DNA from: an uncultured Lachnospiraceae bacterium
GTDB lineage: Bacteria > Bacillota > Clostridia > Lachnospirales > Anaerotignaceae
DNA: 6,507 bases
Assembly (NCBI GenBank): GCA_944384285.1
Contig: CALWSX010000163.1
Span: 1 to 6,507 of the forward strand
Direction: 5' to 3'
In this document: piece after piece, positions 4,774 to 6,507 of the stretch
Layout: each line of letters starts with the position of its first letter
Numbering within the stretch: position 1 is the stretch's first letter
Notes under the pieces: generated by a model
Seen by the model: only the letters and a program-made list of their open reading frames with translations
Databases searched by the model: none
What the model was told of the DNA's origin: nothing
Made by a program: the position numbers and the translations under genes

Positions 4774-6507
4774 ATGGCTAATTTGTTTTTAACACTTAAT
4801 AAAAAGATAAGAAAAAGGCGATATAAAAATAATTCTTTTGTGAGTATACTTAATAAATTAAAACTGCCCGTAACAGCAATTTTAATTGGTCGAATACTTC
4901 TGTTAGGCAGCTTTAATCCGCTTGCTTTTGCGTTTTTAGCAATGTTTTTTTTGCAGGGGGCGGAATTTTACATAGTAGCAGCATGTTTAAATATAGGTTT
5001 CTTATCCTATGGCGATAATATTTTCATGTTTAGGTTTTTACTCATAATGCTTGTTTTTGCAATTATGAACGTAATACTATCTAAAAAAATGGATAGGCTT
5101 ACACAAAAACAAAAAGCTATTTTGGCAAGTGTCAGCACGGCTTTTGGAGGAGTTATATATGCTCTTTTAGACGGTTTTTCAATGTATCTTCTTTTTATAT
5201 CTTTTTTGGAAGCAATTTCTGTTTTATTTGTATTTGCAGGAATGCAGAAAGGTATAGAGCTTTTAAAGACAAGTCATACAAGAAAGATAATAAATACAGA
5301 AGAATTTTTGGCCCTTATGTTTATACTGTCTTTGGCAGCGTGTGGTCTTTTTGAAATAACTGTTTTTAATATACGTCTTGGGCTTGTTTTAACAGGTGTT
5401 GTTATTCTTTTTTCAGGATATAAAGGCGGGCTTTCTCTTGGTGCCGCATCAGGGGTTATAATAGGTTCTGTGCTTTATTTTTGCGGTTATACAGGAGCAA
5501 ATGAGTTTTTAATGTTTTCTGTTTCAGGAGTTGTTTCAGGAGCTCTAAACAGATATGGTAAACTTGTAGTTGGACTTTCATTTTTTGCTGTTGTAAGTAT
5601 ATTATCGTTTTATTTTTCTGATGTAAATACGATGCTTTTAATATTAAGGAGTTTCGTTTTTTCTTTTATATTTTTTGTTTTTATTCCAAAAACTTTTTGT
5701 GAATATGCAGGAAGCATTTCTCATAGCGAGGATTTATTTGAAGACCATATTTATAAGATGCAAAGCGTTTCAAACCAAAGGCTTAAGAGTTTTTCGGGAG
5801 CGTTTTATGAATTGTCAAAGACGATAGAAGGAAGCGTAGATAATACATATAAAATTTCAAAATCAAATGTGACAGAAAATACATTAAAACGTGTATGTGA
5901 AAAGTGTGAGTCAAAAGACAAATGTGCAAAAAGCGGCATAAACAAAAATATAATAACAGAGTATAAAAAAACAGGGGATAAATCATATTTAACAAGACAT
6001 TGTATAAAAAGCGAAGAACTTAAAGAAAATATCGATAATGAAATAAAGTTAGAATCTCTTAATACATTTTGGAAAAACAAACTTAAAGAAACAAGAGAAA
6101 TATTTATTAAACAATTAAAACAGGTATCAAATATACTTTCTGACATAGATAAAGAAGTTAATCGAAAAACTGTGTTTAATACAGAAGCAGAAAACAGAAT
6201 GAAAGCTCTTTTTGATAAAGAAAGAATATTTGTATCAGAGCTCATTGTTTTTAAAAATTCAAAAGGTAGCTTTGAAACAATTATACGAACAGATATTTCG
6301 AATGATAATGGAAATTTTTACAGAAAAGTAAAAAAATTAATTGAAGAAGTTTTGAATATAAAAGTAAAATCAGGAGACAAAATTTATGATACAGATACAG
6401 TTACAATAAATTTTATTGAAGAATATACATATTTTACAGCTTCTGCAGTTGCATTTTCAACAGCGGATAATAATAAAGAAAGTGGGGATACATATTCTAT
6501 CATAGAC
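4774..6507 (+). CDS. spoIIE: Stage II sporulation protein E (SpoIIE), 3' end missing
   Basis: SpoIIE is a membrane-bound serine phosphatase. It gathers with FtsZ at the polar division site and, in the forespore, dephosphorylates SpoIIAA to release sigma-F. The reading frame stays open for 578 codons to the window edge; the B. subtilis protein has 827 residues. Residues 1-30 are basic and cytosolic. About ten hydrophobic segments follow between roughly 34 and 305, including LALMFILSLAACGL (179-192) and a Gly-rich GYKGGLSLGAASGVIIG (215-231). The central region (about 310-550) opens with RLKSFSGAFYELSKT (336-350). It carries a cysteine set at 375, 378, 384 and 410, and TFW at 431-433. The PP2C domain just begins: SGDTYSIID (570-578), where Asp572 matches the first metal-binding aspartate. 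AAGGAGG at 4758-4764, 9 bases before the ATG, is an excellent ribosome site. No terminator separates it from mazF 108 bp upstream, so some read-through is possible. Confidence 0.95.
   Translation, partial: MANLFLTLNKKIRKRRYKNNSFVSILNKLKLPVTAILIGRILLLGSFNPLAFAFLAMFFLQGAEFYIVAACLNIGFLSYGDNIFMFRFLLIMLVFAIMNVILSKKMDRLTQKQKAILASVSTAFGGVIYALLDGFSMYLLFISFLEAISVLFVFAGMQKGIELLKTSHTRKIINTEEFLALMFILSLAACGLFEITVFNIRLGLVLTGVVILFSGYKGGLSLGAASGVIIGSVLYFCGYTGANEFLMFSVSGVVSGALNRYGKLVVGLSFFAVVSILSFYFSDVNTMLLILRSFVFSFIFFVFIPKTFCEYAGSISHSEDLFEDHIYKMQSVSNQRLKSFSGAFYELSKTIEGSVDNTYKISKSNVTENTLKRVCEKCESKDKCAKSGINKNIITEYKKTGDKSYLTRHCIKSEELKENIDNEIKLESLNTFWKNKLKETREIFIKQLKQVSNILSDIDKEVNRKTVFNTEAENRMKALFDKERIFVSELIVFKNSKGSFETIIRTDISNDNGNFYRKVKKLIEEVLNIKVKSGDKIYDTDTVTINFIEEYTYFTASAVAFSTADNNKESGDTYSIID

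Noticed and set aside
5783..6245. Two minus-strand open frames opposite spoIIE
   Set aside because: Both overlap the SpoIIE coding frame, which runs unbroken with clear family features. Their Leu/Ser/Phe-rich products look like translated complement rather than real membrane proteins.

Overview
The window is AT-rich DNA from an endospore-forming member of the Clostridia. Three things support this: low GC with A/T-ending codons, a Firmicutes-type fatty-acid gene pair, and a gerS-alr-mazF-spoIIE stretch that only makes sense in a spore former. Protein flavour suggests Lachnospiraceae or a close relative. This is a judgement from memory of family sequences, not a database result. All genes lie on the + strand.

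Left part (2-1668): the 3' end of a type II fatty-acid synthesis operon. fabF (elongating ketoacyl-ACP synthase) is followed after 2 bp by fabZ (hydroxyacyl-ACP dehydratase). accB and the other acetyl-CoA carboxylase genes that often accompany this pair are not here. After a gap with a weak AT hairpin and a palindrome over a possible -10, a MarR-family regulator (1782-2228) has its own likely promoter and ends at a strong intrinsic terminator (2237-2270). By position it is a candidate FabT-like regulator of the fab genes.

Middle (2299-4665): a lipoprotein resembling GerS, the germination lipoprotein of Clostridioides difficile, lies 16 bp upstream of alanine racemase (alr), so the two are probably one operon. 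A possible sigma-E/sigma-A promoter precedes gerS. Next comes a MazF/EndoA-type mRNA endoribonuclease. The ribbon-helix-helix antitoxin gene (ndoAI/mazE) usually found between alr and mazF in Firmicutes is absent; the 157-bp gap is too short and carries stops.

Right part (4712-6507): spoIIE, cut off by the window end. Its 578 visible codons cover the polytopic membrane region, the central region and the first motif of the PP2C phosphatase domain. Upstream is a near-consensus sigma-A promoter (TTGACA, 21-bp spacer, TATAAT) with a reverse-strand Spo0A-box-like heptamer over the -35. This over-long spacing is the known hallmark of Spo0A-activated spoIIE promoters in Bacillus, so the architecture appears conserved here.

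Together the right two thirds hold functions for spore formation and germination (SpoIIE, GerS), D-alanine supply (Alr) and RNA-level control (MazF). I found no mobile element, CRISPR array, tRNA or rRNA, and no clearly new multi-gene system. The most unusual points are the antitoxin-less mazF with its structured, UACAU-containing leader, and the conserved spoIIE promoter geometry.
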